Assembly: GCA_004554085.1 (NCBI GenBank)
Contig: SFNY01000054.1
Location: forward strand, 1-16,011
Origin: Clostridiales bacterium
Lineage (GTDB): Bacteria; Bacillota; Clostridia; Christensenellales; Aristaeellaceae
Length of the DNA: 16,011 bases
Direction: 5' to 3'
A program made the position numbers and the translations under genes. Shown piece by piece: positions 1-8,000 of the stretch. The notes under the pieces were generated by a model. It was not told where the DNA came from, did no database searches, and saw only the letters and a list, made by a program, of their open reading frames with translations. The stretch's first letter is position 1; each line of letters begins with the position of its first letter.

Positions 1-224
1 ATTTCTGATAATATTGAAAAACGTGTCAACACTACAATAGTGATATACTATTTCATCCATACTTTTACACATATTCCTTTTTCAAATATATTTAACCACA
101 GCTCTTATTTTTAGCATTATAAACTTTCTCATGGCATCAAACCAATTACAATCAATATAATTTAAAATACGACAGGCAATCAAAAAGACTACCCGTCATA
201 TCAAATAATCTATGCACTTCCGCA
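1..224. other. A+T-rich spacer downstream of guaA
   Basis: No gene was found here. The first 180 bases are only about one quarter G+C by hand count, against clearly G+C-rich genes on the right. A weak inverted repeat (GACAGG near 171-176 against CCCGTC near 192-197, one mismatch) is followed on the minus strand by an A/T-rich run. It could be a poor guaA terminator, but I would not rely on it. The block may also carry the upstream region of a gene lying left of the window. Confidence 0.5.
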
Positions 225-1766
225 CTATTCAAACTCAATCGTCCCGGGGGGCTTACTGGTTAAATCATAGAATACCCTATTGACTCCTCTGACCTCGTTG
301 ATGATGCGGCTGGTGGTCTTTTTCAGCACGGCGTAGGGGATCTCGGCGGCCTCGACGGTCATCGCGTCGTCGGACACCACCGCGCGCAGGGCCACGCAGC
401 CGGTATAGCTGCGGCCGTCGCCCATGCAGCCCACCGTGCGCACGCCGGTCCACACCGCGAAGGACTGCCAGATCTGTTCGCTCAGGCCCGCCTTCTCCAG
501 CTCATCCAGGAAGATCGCGTCGCACTCCCGCAGGGAATCCAGCTTCTCACGGGTTAGCTCGCCGATGCAGCGCACCGCCAGGCCCGGGCCCGGGAAGGGC
601 TGCCGCCAGACCATCCTGTGCGGAATGCCCAGCGCCTCGCCCACCGCGCGCACCTCGTCCTTGAACAGGTTTGCCAGCGGCTCCACGATATGATCCTTTT
701 TAAACAGGCTGTCCTTGGGCAGACCGCCCACGTTGTGGTGGCTCTTGATGGTGGCGCTGCCGCCCATGCCGCTCTCAATGCGGTCGGGGTAGATGGTTCC
801 CTGAAGCAGGAAGTCTGCGCCGGTCTTGCGGGCCTCCTCCTCGAACACGCGCACGAACAGCTCGCCGATGATCTTGCGCTTGCGCTCGGGATCGGTCACA
901 CCCTTCAGGGCCTCCAGGAAGCGCTCGGACGCATCCACATGGATGATGTCCAGGCCCAGGTTGTGCTTGTAGGTCTCGATCACCTGCCTGGCCTCGTCCT
1001 TGCGCAGCAGGCCGTGATCCACGAACACGCAGGTCAGCTGGCCGGGCTTGAGCGCGCGGTTCGCCAGCACACAGGCTACAGAGGAGTCCACGCCGCCGGA
1101 GATGCCGCCGACGACCCGGCCCCCGCCCACCTGTTCACGGATGCCGCGCAGCATGGTCTCGATCTGATCCTCCGCCTTGTAGACCTCCCTGCAGCCGCAC
1201 ACGCCGCGCACGAAGTTCTCCAGCATCGTCGTTCCCTCGACGGAGTGCTTCACCTCGGGGTGGAACTGCACGCCGTACAGGCCGCGCGCCTCGTCGGCAA
1301 ACTCCGCGTAGGGGCAGTTGTCGGTGTGGGCATGGGATGCAAAGCCCTCCGGCAGCCGGGAGACCCGGTCGTTGTGGTTCATGAACACGTGGGTTGCGCG
1401 CTGCACGCCGTGGAACAGTGCGGAATCCTCGGTGTAGAGCAGCGTGTCGCCGTACTCGCTGACGTTCGCGCTCTCCACTTCGCCGCCGTAGAGGTAGTTC
1501 AGCAGCTGCATGCCGTAGCAGATGCCCAGCACCGGAACCTTCAGGGAATCGATCAGCGCCCGGTCGATCCTCGGCGCGCCGTCCTCGTAGACGCTGGCCG
1601 GGCCGCCGGTCAGGATCACGCCCCGCAGAGACGCGTCCTTCCAGGTGGAAGCGTCCGTGGCGTAGGGCAGGATTTCACAGTATACGCCCATCTCGCGCAC
1701 GCGCCTGGCAATCAGTTGGTTGTATTGGCCGCCAAAATCGAGAATGATGATCTTCTCGCTGTACAC
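225..1766 (-). CDS. guaA: GMP synthase (glutamine-hydrolysing)
   Basis: Converts XMP, ATP and glutamine to GMP in the cytoplasm, the last step of guanine nucleotide synthesis. The 513 residues match the usual single-chain bacterial length. The N-terminal class I glutamine amidotransferase has the nucleophile Cys83 in GICYGMQ and the His169/Glu171 pair in GVQFHPEV. The ATP-pyrophosphatase domain has the PP-loop SGGVDSS at 223-229. The C-terminal dimerisation part ends with the family-typical RGVNRVFYDLTSKPPGTIE. The start is GTG at 1764-1766, with AGGAGG (plus 1777-1782) 10 bases upstream on the minus strand; no better ATG exists. It is transcribed away from purA, from its own promoter at 1803-1831, and may share a PurBox-like operator with purA. 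The stop is TAG at 225-227. Identification is essentially certain. Confidence 0.97.
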   Translation of the reverse strand: MYSEKIIILDFGGQYNQLIARRVREMGVYCEILPYATDASTWKDASLRGVILTGGPASVYEDGAPRIDRALIDSLKVPVLGICYGMQLLNYLYGGEVESANVSEYGDTLLYTEDSALFHGVQRATHVFMNHNDRVSRLPEGFASHAHTDNCPYAEFADEARGLYGVQFHPEVKHSVEGTTMLENFVRGVCGCREVYKAEDQIETMLRGIREQVGGGRVVGGISGGVDSSVACVLANRALKPGQLTCVFVDHGLLRKDEARQVIETYKHNLGLDIIHVDASERFLEALKGVTDPERKRKIIGELFVRVFEEEARKTGADFLLQGTIYPDRIESGMGGSATIKSHHNVGGLPKDSLFKKDHIVEPLANLFKDEVRAVGEALGIPHRMVWRQPFPGPGLAVRCIGELTREKLDSLRECDAIFLDELEKAGLSEQIWQSFAVWTGVRTVGCMGDGRSYTGCVALRAVVSDDAMTVEAAEIPYAVLKKTTSRIINEVRGVNRVFYDLTSKPPGTIEFE

Positions 1767-1802
1767 GCAGCAACCGCCTCCTGTTGATTCAGATTTGCAC
1801 TT

Positions 1803-1831
1803 ATTATAACCGCGCGCGGATGCTTTGTCAT
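1803..1831 (-). promoter_or_regulatory. Sigma-A-like promoter of guaA
   Basis: Read on the minus strand, ATGACA (plus 1826-1831, five of six to TTGACA) and a perfect TATAAT (plus 1803-1808) are separated by 17 bases. Transcription would start near 1796, giving a leader of about 30 bases that contains the guaA ribosome binding site. Confidence 0.75.
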
Positions 1832-1843
1832 TGCGATCCCGTT

Positions 1844-1886
1844 AATATGAACAAAAAAATTTTTATCATGTATATTGTTCGGTATT
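1844..1886. promoter_or_regulatory. PurBox-like operator pair between guaA and purA
   Basis: ATTGTTCGGTATT at 1874-1886 fits, at every position, the reverse complement of the Bacillus PurR PurBox consensus as I recall it (AWWWCCGAACWWT). A degenerate partner in the opposite orientation lies at 1843-1855 and keeps the GAAC core (1849-1852). The gap of about 18 bases between boxes is close to the 16-17 usual for tail-to-tail PurBox pairs. The pair lies just upstream of the guaA -35 and over the likely purA promoter region; a weak TTGATA at 1887-1892 is the best purA -35 candidate. Repression of one or both purine genes by a PurR-like protein is inferred. No purR is in the window. Confidence 0.5.
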
Positions 1887-1970
1887 TTGATAAATAAATC
1901 GCGGATTTATGTTAATTCTGCACAAGATCGCAGGAATTCTCGGAAGAATATCGAATGTTATAGAAGGTAT

Positions 1971-2008
1971 GCGCGGCAGAGCGGCCGCGCGGACGGGCGT
2001 GCCCGTCC
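1971..2008 (+). promoter_or_regulatory. Two abutting hairpins in the purA leader
   Basis: Hairpin one pairs GCGCGGC (1971-1977) with GCCGCGC (1984-1990). Hairpin two starts at the very next base and pairs GGACGGG (1991-1997) with CCCGTCC (2002-2008) around a CGTG loop. No T-run follows, so this is not an ordinary intrinsic terminator. The pair ends 27 bases before the GGAGG of purA. It could stabilise the leader or affect translation; function is unknown. Confidence 0.45.
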
Positions 2009-2049
2009 TTCAACAGGCTTTATTGATCGAACAACGGAGGAATGTTTCA

Positions 2050-3324
2050 ATGAGCAATTGTGCAATCGTGGGCATCAACTGGGGCGACGAGGGCAAGGGC
2101 CGCATGGTGGACTACTTCGCGGATCAGTTCCAGGTGGTTGTGCGCTATCAGGGCGGCAACAACGCTGGCCACACGGTCATCAACGAGTACGGCAAATTCG
2201 CGCTGAACCTGCTGCCCTCCGGCATCTTCCATCCGGAGACCATCAACCTGCTGGGCGCGGGCGCGGTCGTCGACCTGAAGCACCTGTGCGGCGAGATCGA
2301 CCGCCTGCGCGCCGCCGGCGTGAAGATCACCCCCGACAACCTCAAGATTTCCGACCGCGCCATGATGGTGCTTCCGATCCATCCCGCGCAGGATCAGTGG
2401 GAGGAGGAGCGCCTGGGCAAGAACGCCTACGGCTCCACCCGCCGCGGCATCAGCCCCATCTACGGCGACAAGTACATGAAGAAGGCCATCCAGATGGGCG
2501 ACCTGCTCCATCCGGAATCCCTGCGGGAGCACCTGCGCCGCCTGATCGACTGGAAGAACACCGTGTTCGTCGCGGGCTACGGCCAGCAGCCGGTGTCCTA
2601 CGATGAGGTTCTGGCCTGGATCGAGCAGTACGGCGAGATCCTCAAGCCCCACATCTGCGACGCCTTCGAGCTGCTGGAGAGCGCGCAGAATGCCGGCAAG
2701 AGCATCATGTTCGAGGCCCAGCTCGGCGCGCTGCGCGACATCGACTACGGCATCTATCCCTTCACCTCCTCCTCCAACCCCATCTCGGCCTACGCGCCGG
2801 TGGGCAGCGGCTGCCCCTTCCTGAAGGTAGACGAGGTGGTGGGCGTGACCAAGGCCTACTCCACCTGCGTGGGCGAGGGCCCGTTCGTGGGCGAGCTGGA
2901 CGGCGACGCGGCCCACGACCTGCGCGAGGCCGGCGCGGAGTACGGCGCGGCCACCGGCAGACCCCGCCGCGTGGCATGGTTCGACGTTCCCGCCACCAAG
3001 TACGGCACAAAGCTCCAGGCGACCACCGCGCTGGCGCTGACGAAGATCGACGTGCTGTCCTACCTGAAGGAGATCCCGGTGTGCGTCGCCTACCGCAAGG
3101 ACGGCGTGGAGACCGACCGCTTCCCCTACACCGCCGAGCTGTACGACTGCGAGGCCGTGTACGAGACGCTGCCCGGCTGGGGCTGCGACATCTCCAAGTG
3201 CCGCACCTGGGAGGAGCTTCCCAAGGCCGCGCAGGACTACGTGCTGTTCCTGGAGGAGAAGGTCGGCTGCCCGATCAAGTACGTATCCGTCGGCCCGGAG
3301 CGCGAGGCGCTGATCATTCGATAA
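2050..3324 (+). CDS. purA: Adenylosuccinate synthetase
   Basis: Joins IMP and aspartate using GTP to form adenylosuccinate, the first committed step to AMP. The protein has 424 residues, normal for the family. The N-terminal GTP/IMP loop reads WGDEGKGR, where most relatives have GDEGKGK. QGGNNAGHTV carries the catalytic-type His. RRGISPIYGDK and TSSSNP are further recognisable family blocks, and the end VSVGPEREA is typical. The usual EGAQG block is instead EAQLGALRDID, which points to a divergent subfamily. An in-frame ATG at 1909 would add 47 residues, but GGAGG at 2036-2040 is 9 bases before ATG 2050, and that start gives the normal family N-terminus. The gene diverges from guaA and is followed by purB after a repeat-filled spacer. 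Function is very likely despite the motif changes. Confidence 0.96.
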   Translation: MSNCAIVGINWGDEGKGRMVDYFADQFQVVVRYQGGNNAGHTVINEYGKFALNLLPSGIFHPETINLLGAGAVVDLKHLCGEIDRLRAAGVKITPDNLKISDRAMMVLPIHPAQDQWEEERLGKNAYGSTRRGISPIYGDKYMKKAIQMGDLLHPESLREHLRRLIDWKNTVFVAGYGQQPVSYDEVLAWIEQYGEILKPHICDAFELLESAQNAGKSIMFEAQLGALRDIDYGIYPFTSSSNPISAYAPVGSGCPFLKVDEVVGVTKAYSTCVGEGPFVGELDGDAAHDLREAGAEYGAATGRPRRVAWFDVPATKYGTKLQATTALALTKIDVLSYLKEIPVCVAYRKDGVETDRFPYTAELYDCEAVYETLPGWGCDISKCRTWEELPKAAQDYVLFLEEKVGCPIKYVSVGPEREALIIR

Positions 3325-3329
3325 GATTT

Positions 3330-3355
3330 GTGGCGGGGGACACGTCCCCCGCCAC
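3330..3355. repeat. Perfect 12-base-arm palindrome after purA
   Basis: GTGGCGGGGGAC (3330-3341) and GTCCCCCGCCAC (3344-3355) are perfect reverse complements around two bases. It lies 6 bases past the purA stop and is the first of four consecutive inverted repeats. No T-run follows. Its G-run/C-run build resembles the hairpin at 8404-8426, suggesting a dispersed REP-like family. Confidence 0.75.
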
Positions 3356-3367
3356 TACCACCCCCTA

Positions 3368-3409
3368 CAGATTTTGCTTGAATCCTACGGATTCCGGCCG
3401 CAAAATCTG
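3368..3409. repeat. Nested inverted repeat in the purA-purB spacer
   Basis: Outer arms CAGATTTTGC (3368-3377) and GCAAAATCTG (3400-3409) enclose an inner hairpin GAATCC TAC GGATTC (3380-3394). The short string AATCCTACGG recurs at 13727-13736 after the gene ending at 13704, consistent with a dispersed element. No coding potential was seen. Confidence 0.7.
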
Positions 3410-3418
3410 CAAGGAAGC

Positions 3419-3473
3419 GATTCTCCAGTAGCAGTCGCGACTCTAAAAGAGCCGTAACTGCTACTGGAGAATC
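3419..3473. repeat. Inverted repeat with 17-base perfect arms
   Basis: GATTCTCCAGTAGCAGT (3419-3435) is the exact reverse complement of 3457-3473, with 21 bases between. The inside can fold further through CTCT and AGAG. The long stem suggests a mobile palindromic element or a strong RNA structure rather than a simple terminator. Confidence 0.75.
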
Positions 3474-3478
3474 AGCTG

Positions 3479-3516
3479 CGTGGTCGCCGTACACGCCGCC
3501 GACCACGATTTTTATT
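3479..3516 (+). terminator. Likely intrinsic terminator of purA
   Basis: CGTGGTCG (3479-3486) pairs with CGACCACG (3500-3507), and ATTTTTATT follows at once. This is the only one of the four palindromes in the spacer with a T-run on the plus strand. It would end purA transcripts before purB, so purB may need its own promoter; a weak candidate is TTGGTT (3515-3520) with GATAAA (3538-3543) at 17-base spacing. Confidence 0.6.
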
Positions 3517-3597
3517 GGTTCTATCGCATATGCTCTCGATAAACCGGGGAAAGAACTCCCCCTTTTCCAATGTCTGTATCTCGATGGAGGAATATTG

Positions 3598-5022
3598 ATG
3601 AAGAATACCTATGAAAGCCCGCTGAACAGCCGCTACGCAAGCAAGGAGATGCAGTACATCTTCTCGCCCGACCGCAAGTTCACCACCTGGCGCAAGCTGT
3701 GGGTGGCGCTGGCGGAGTCCGAGATGGAGCTGGGCCTGCCCATTACCCAGGCGCAGGTGGACGAGCTGAAGGCGCACATCGACGACATCGACTACGACGC
3801 GGCCCGCCGCCACGAGGAGCGCGTGCGCCACGACGTGATGGCCCACGTCCACGCCTACGGCGACGTGTGCCCCAATGCAAAGGGCATCATTCACCTGGGC
3901 GCGACCAGCTGCTACGTCACCGACAACGCCGACATTCTGATGCTGCGCGACGCGATGAAGCTGATCCGCGCCAAGCTGATCGAGGTCATGCGCCGCCTGT
4001 CGAAGTTCGCGCTGGAGTACAAGGATCTGCCCTGCCTGGGCTACACCCACCTGCAGCCCGCGCAGCTGACCACCGTGGGCAAGCGCGCCTGCCTGTGGCT
4101 CCAGGATCTGTACATGGATCTGGACGAGCTGGACGACGCGATGGACGCGCTGAAGCTGCTGGGCAACCGCGGCGCGACCGGCACGCAGGTGAGCTTCATG
4201 GAGCTGTTCGACGGCGACGGCGAGAAGGTGGACGAGCTGGAGAAGCGCATCGCGGACAAGATGGGCATGAAGGCCGTGTTCGACGTGTCCGGCCAGACCT
4301 ATCCGCGCAAGCTGGACAGCCGCGTGCTGAGCGCCCTGTCCTCCATCGCCCAGAGCGCCTACAAGTTCGCCCAGGATCTGCGCCTGCTGCAGTCCTTCCG
4401 GGAGATCGAGGAGCCCTTTGAAAAGAACCAGATCGGCTCCTCCGCCATGGCCTACAAGCGCAATCCCATGCGCAGCGAGCGCATCTGCGCCCTGAGCCGC
4501 CACGTGATGGCGCTGGTGCAGGACGCGCAGATGACCGCCTCCACCCAGTGGTTCGAGCGCACGCTGGACGACAGCGCCAACCGCCGCCTGTCCCTGCCCG
4601 AGGCCTTCCTCTCCACCGACGCGGTGCTGGAGCTCTACGCAAACGTGGCCGACGGCATGGTGGTGTACCCGAAGATGATCGGCAAGCGCGTGAACGAAAA
4701 CCTGCCCTTCATGGCCACTGAGGACGTGATCATGGCCTGCGTCAAGAACGGCGCCGACCGCCAGGAGATTCACGAGCGCATCCGCGTGCACTCCCAGGCC
4801 GCCGCAGCCCGCATGAAGCAGGAGGGTCTGGAGAGCGACCTGATGCAGCGCATCGCCGCCGACCCCGCCTTCCCCATGGATCACGAGCAGCTCTCAACGC
4901 TGCTGGCCCCGGAGAAGTACACCGGACGCGCAGGCGAGCAGGCCGAGCGCTTCGTCACGAAGGTCATCCAGCCGATCCTGGACGGCGCACAGCCCTTCGA
5001 TATGGGCGAGATCAAGATCTGA
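3598..5022 (+). CDS. purB: Adenylosuccinate lyase, eukaryote-like clade
   Basis: Splits adenylosuccinate to AMP and fumarate, and also SAICAR in the de novo pathway. The 474 residues belong to the aspartase/fumarase superfamily. The signature loop reads GSSAMAYKRNPMRSE, and a catalytic-type His lies in YTHLQPAQLTTVGKR. Long blocks (TSCYV.DNAD, EEPFEKNQIGSSAM, QWFERTLDDSANRR, LPFMATE) resemble human ADSL more than the shorter B. subtilis type enzyme. ATG 3598 is chosen because GGAGG (3586-3590) is 7 bases away; a TTG directly before it (3595) is less likely. A short GGGGA/TCCCC hairpin (3546-3561) lies in the leader. It forms a functional pair with purA, and a strong terminator follows. Confidence 0.96.
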   Translation: MKNTYESPLNSRYASKEMQYIFSPDRKFTTWRKLWVALAESEMELGLPITQAQVDELKAHIDDIDYDAARRHEERVRHDVMAHVHAYGDVCPNAKGIIHLGATSCYVTDNADILMLRDAMKLIRAKLIEVMRRLSKFALEYKDLPCLGYTHLQPAQLTTVGKRACLWLQDLYMDLDELDDAMDALKLLGNRGATGTQVSFMELFDGDGEKVDELEKRIADKMGMKAVFDVSGQTYPRKLDSRVLSALSSIAQSAYKFAQDLRLLQSFREIEEPFEKNQIGSSAMAYKRNPMRSERICALSRHVMALVQDAQMTASTQWFERTLDDSANRRLSLPEAFLSTDAVLELYANVADGMVVYPKMIGKRVNENLPFMATEDVIMACVKNGADRQEIHERIRVHSQAAAARMKQEGLESDLMQRIAADPAFPMDHEQLSTLLAPEKYTGRAGEQAERFVTKVIQPILDGAQPFDMGEIKI

Positions 5023-5035
5023 TCCAAAAATTGCA

Positions 5036-5072
5036 AGCCAGCCGATGATTCTGCATCAACGGCTGGTTTTTT
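5036..5072. terminator. Terminator between converging purB and addB
   Basis: CCAGCCG (5038-5044) pairs with CGGCTGG (5060-5066), extended inside by TGAT/ATCA around a TCTGC loop, and six T follow (5067-5072). On the minus strand the stem is followed by CTTGCAATTTTT, so it may also serve addB, whose stop codon is only a few bases away at 5076-5078. Confidence 0.88.
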
Positions 5073-5075
5073 GCG

Positions 5076-8000
5076 TCAATTCTCGTCCTCCAGCGCGATC
5101 TGGTCAAAGACCTCGTTCCACTTCATGTTCTTCATGCGCCGCTGCCGCTTCGCATCGATCTTGGGATCGAACAGGCAGGCCGGGCGGTAATCGCAGTAGG
5201 TGCAGGGGGTCCAGCCGTCGAAGCTGGCGGGACGAACCGCGGCCTCGCCGCCGCGAATCGCGTCGATCTGGGAGCGGGCCTTGCGCAGCACGTGGCGGAT
5301 CAGGCGCTCAAAGTTTTTATCATCCGCGCAGGGCACGTTGGAATAGAGCTTGTTCTCCCGGGTCATGCGCGCCTGAAATACCCTTTCGGGGTTCGGGGTC
5401 TGGGCCGCGAGCAGCTCCGGATCCTCCGGCAACAGTCCGCTCATGCGGAAGCTCCTGGCGCGCTCCTCCTCCACCTGCCTGGGGTCGGTGCTCTGGGTGT
5501 TCACCACGCCCTCGTCCAGGGCGAAGTAGTACACCCCGGCGCTGCGGGCGTTCCGCTGCTTCAGCGCGGCGCCCAGGTACACCGGGAGCTGCAATTGCAG
5601 GCCGTGATACGCCCCCGCCAGGTTCAGCGGCTTGCCGCCCAGCTTGAAGTCAATCACCCGCAGGCTGTTGCCCGCCGCCCAGCCGTCCACGCGGTCGATG
5701 CGGCCCTCCAGAATCGTGTCGCCCACCTGAAGCCGCGCGGGGCCGTCCTCCCGGCCAAAGCTGCGCTCCAGCTGCTCCGTGCGGAAGGCGCTGCCCTGCA
5801 TCTGCTCCGCCAGCACCCGCGCGCAGCGGCAGGCCGTGGCACGCAGGGAGCGCGACTCCGCCCGGACGCTTGCACTGTCCTCCATGGGCGTGCCGGTGCG
5901 CATGCTCTCCAGCAGCACGTCGGCGATGCGCCCCATGCGGGCCTCGGCCTGTGCAGCGTCCATCCCGTTCAGTTCACTGCCGCAAACGCGCAGGAATTCG
6001 TACACCGCCTCGTGCAGGAAGGTGCCCATCTGGCGGCGATCCAGCTCGAAGGGCTCCACCCGATCCGGCCGCAGTCCATATGCTGTAAAATAGGAAAAGG
6101 GGCAGCCCGCAAAGCGCTCCAGACGCGTGATGCTCTGGGACTGGAGCCTGCCGTAGAGGGATCGGGCAGCCGCCGGGTCGATGCTCTCGCGACCCTCATT
6201 GCTCCGCAGCATGCCCTCCAGGCGCTCCATGCGATTGCGCGCCTCGGGCAGCTCCCGCCCAGCCTCACGCAGCGCCGCAGCGGCAGAGAGATCCACCTCG
6301 CGGGCCGTGCCGCCGTCCCGACCCTCCGCAATCGCACGGGCCGCGAGGGACGCAGCCGCACGGGGCGAGGTCGCCAGCAGGCGATCCAGCTGCGCATCTC
6401 CGGACACGCTGCCGATGGGACGCAGCCCGGGGAAGATGCCACGCACCAGCTCCATGGTCATGCCGGGGCGCTGGGCGGAGCCGTCGCTCCCCCGCAGCGC
6501 GCAGGAGAACCAGACCTCCCCGGTGGCCATGCCCAGGGCGGCCTTTAAATAGAAGCGACGCAAAAGCGCCTCGCTGCGCTCATCCGGCCCAAGATAGGCC
6601 TTCGTCTGCTTCGACACCGCCTGACGCTGGGCCTCGGTGAGCAGCCCCTCCTCCCCGGAGGTCTTTCCATCGGACAGTCCCAGCACAAACAGCGCCCCGG
6701 CGCGCTGCATCAGCATCCGGTTCATGCTCTGGGCGTACACCGCGTCGCCGGACTGGGGCAGCGGCTTCACCACCGCCGCGTCCAGCGACTCCGTGAGCGT
6801 CTGCTTCAGCTCCCGCAGGCTCAATTTCCCCTCGCCCATCAGCGCCGCCATCTGATCCAGCGCGCCGATGATGCGGTTCCAGGCCTGGGACAGCGTGCCC
6901 GCCGCCTCGCGCATGCCCTTGTCGATCAATTCCTGCTGGAGCTCCAGGCTCTTTTCGTAGGCGCGCACCTCCGTCAGGAAGCCGAACAGCGCGGCAAGCT
7001 GTCCCTTCAGATCCTTCGCTGCCTTCAATTCGGCCTTCAGCTTCGCCAGCGGCTCCATCAGACGCTTGCGCAGCGGCTCCAGCTCCGCGATCTCCGCGTC
7101 CACGCCCCGGGTGAAGGGCCGCAGCCAGCGCCCGCCGTCCACACCCCGGCGTATGGCATAGTTCGCCAGCCGATCGGCCTCGTCGCGGGTCAGATCCATG
7201 TAGCCGGTGCGCGTCAGCGTGAACACGTCCTCCCGGCGGAAGTTCTTTTCGATCAGTTGCAGCGCCGTGAGCAGACACTCCGCCGTCGCCATGCGCGACA
7301 CCGGGCGGCTGTTGTCCAGAAACAGCGGTACCTCATAAATCTGAAAGGCCTCAATCAGGGCCTGCCGATAGCCGTCCAGATCCGCGCAGAGCAGCTGCAT
7401 GTCGCCATAGCGCATGCCCTGCATCGCAAGTTTTCGCGCCGTCGCCGCCGCCAGCATGCACTCCTCGCGCACATCCCGGGCATAACTCATGTGAATGTGC
7501 TCCGGCTCCCTGGCAAGCGGCTCCACGCGGTCGGCGTACAGCTCCCGGGCAAGGCGGCCGATCTCGCCGCACGGGTGAGCTTCCTCCGGCAGCGCGTCCC
7601 TCTCCATCGCCACGCCCTGCATCTCGCAGGCGTCCCGCATGCGCGCCAGCGCGTCCAGCAGCGGATCGCAGCAGTTCGAATCCCGGGCCGAGGGATCGTT
7701 GGCGACCGGATAGAACAGCTCCGCGCCCGCAGCCTGCGCCGCCACCCCCGCGATGAGCTGCATCAGCGTGGGCGGAATCAGATCGAAGCCGAAGAACCAG
7801 AAGTGGCCCTCCCTAAGAAACGCCGCCGACCGGAGCCGCAGCGCAGCCTCGATCAGCTCGCTCTCGCCGTCCTGATAGCGTCCGCCCATGAGGGAAAGAT
7901 ATTCTTCGTAGATCGTCGCTAGGTCGGTCAGCTTCATGCGGGTCATGCCCGCGCTCCTTCCGGCGCAGTCCCGCAGCATCTGCGGCGTGATACGGCCCTG

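Noticed and set aside
618..1787. Long open frame on the plus strand opposite guaA
   Set aside because: It mirrors guaA, its product is rich in His, Leu and Ala with no domain, and the minus-strand frame is clearly GMP synthase. G+C-rich codon use opens the opposite frame.
1909..2049. 47-residue N-terminal extension of purA from ATG 1909
   Set aside because: No good ribosome binding site precedes it, it would run through the leader hairpins, and ATG 2050 has an ideal GGAGG and gives the family N-terminus.
1850..2049. Purine riboswitch upstream of purA
   Set aside because: I could not find the three-helix core with its conserved loops; only two simple hairpins are present.
3472..4884. 470-codon minus-strand frame opposite purB
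   Set aside because: Low-complexity product and no family features; purB is certain on the other strand.
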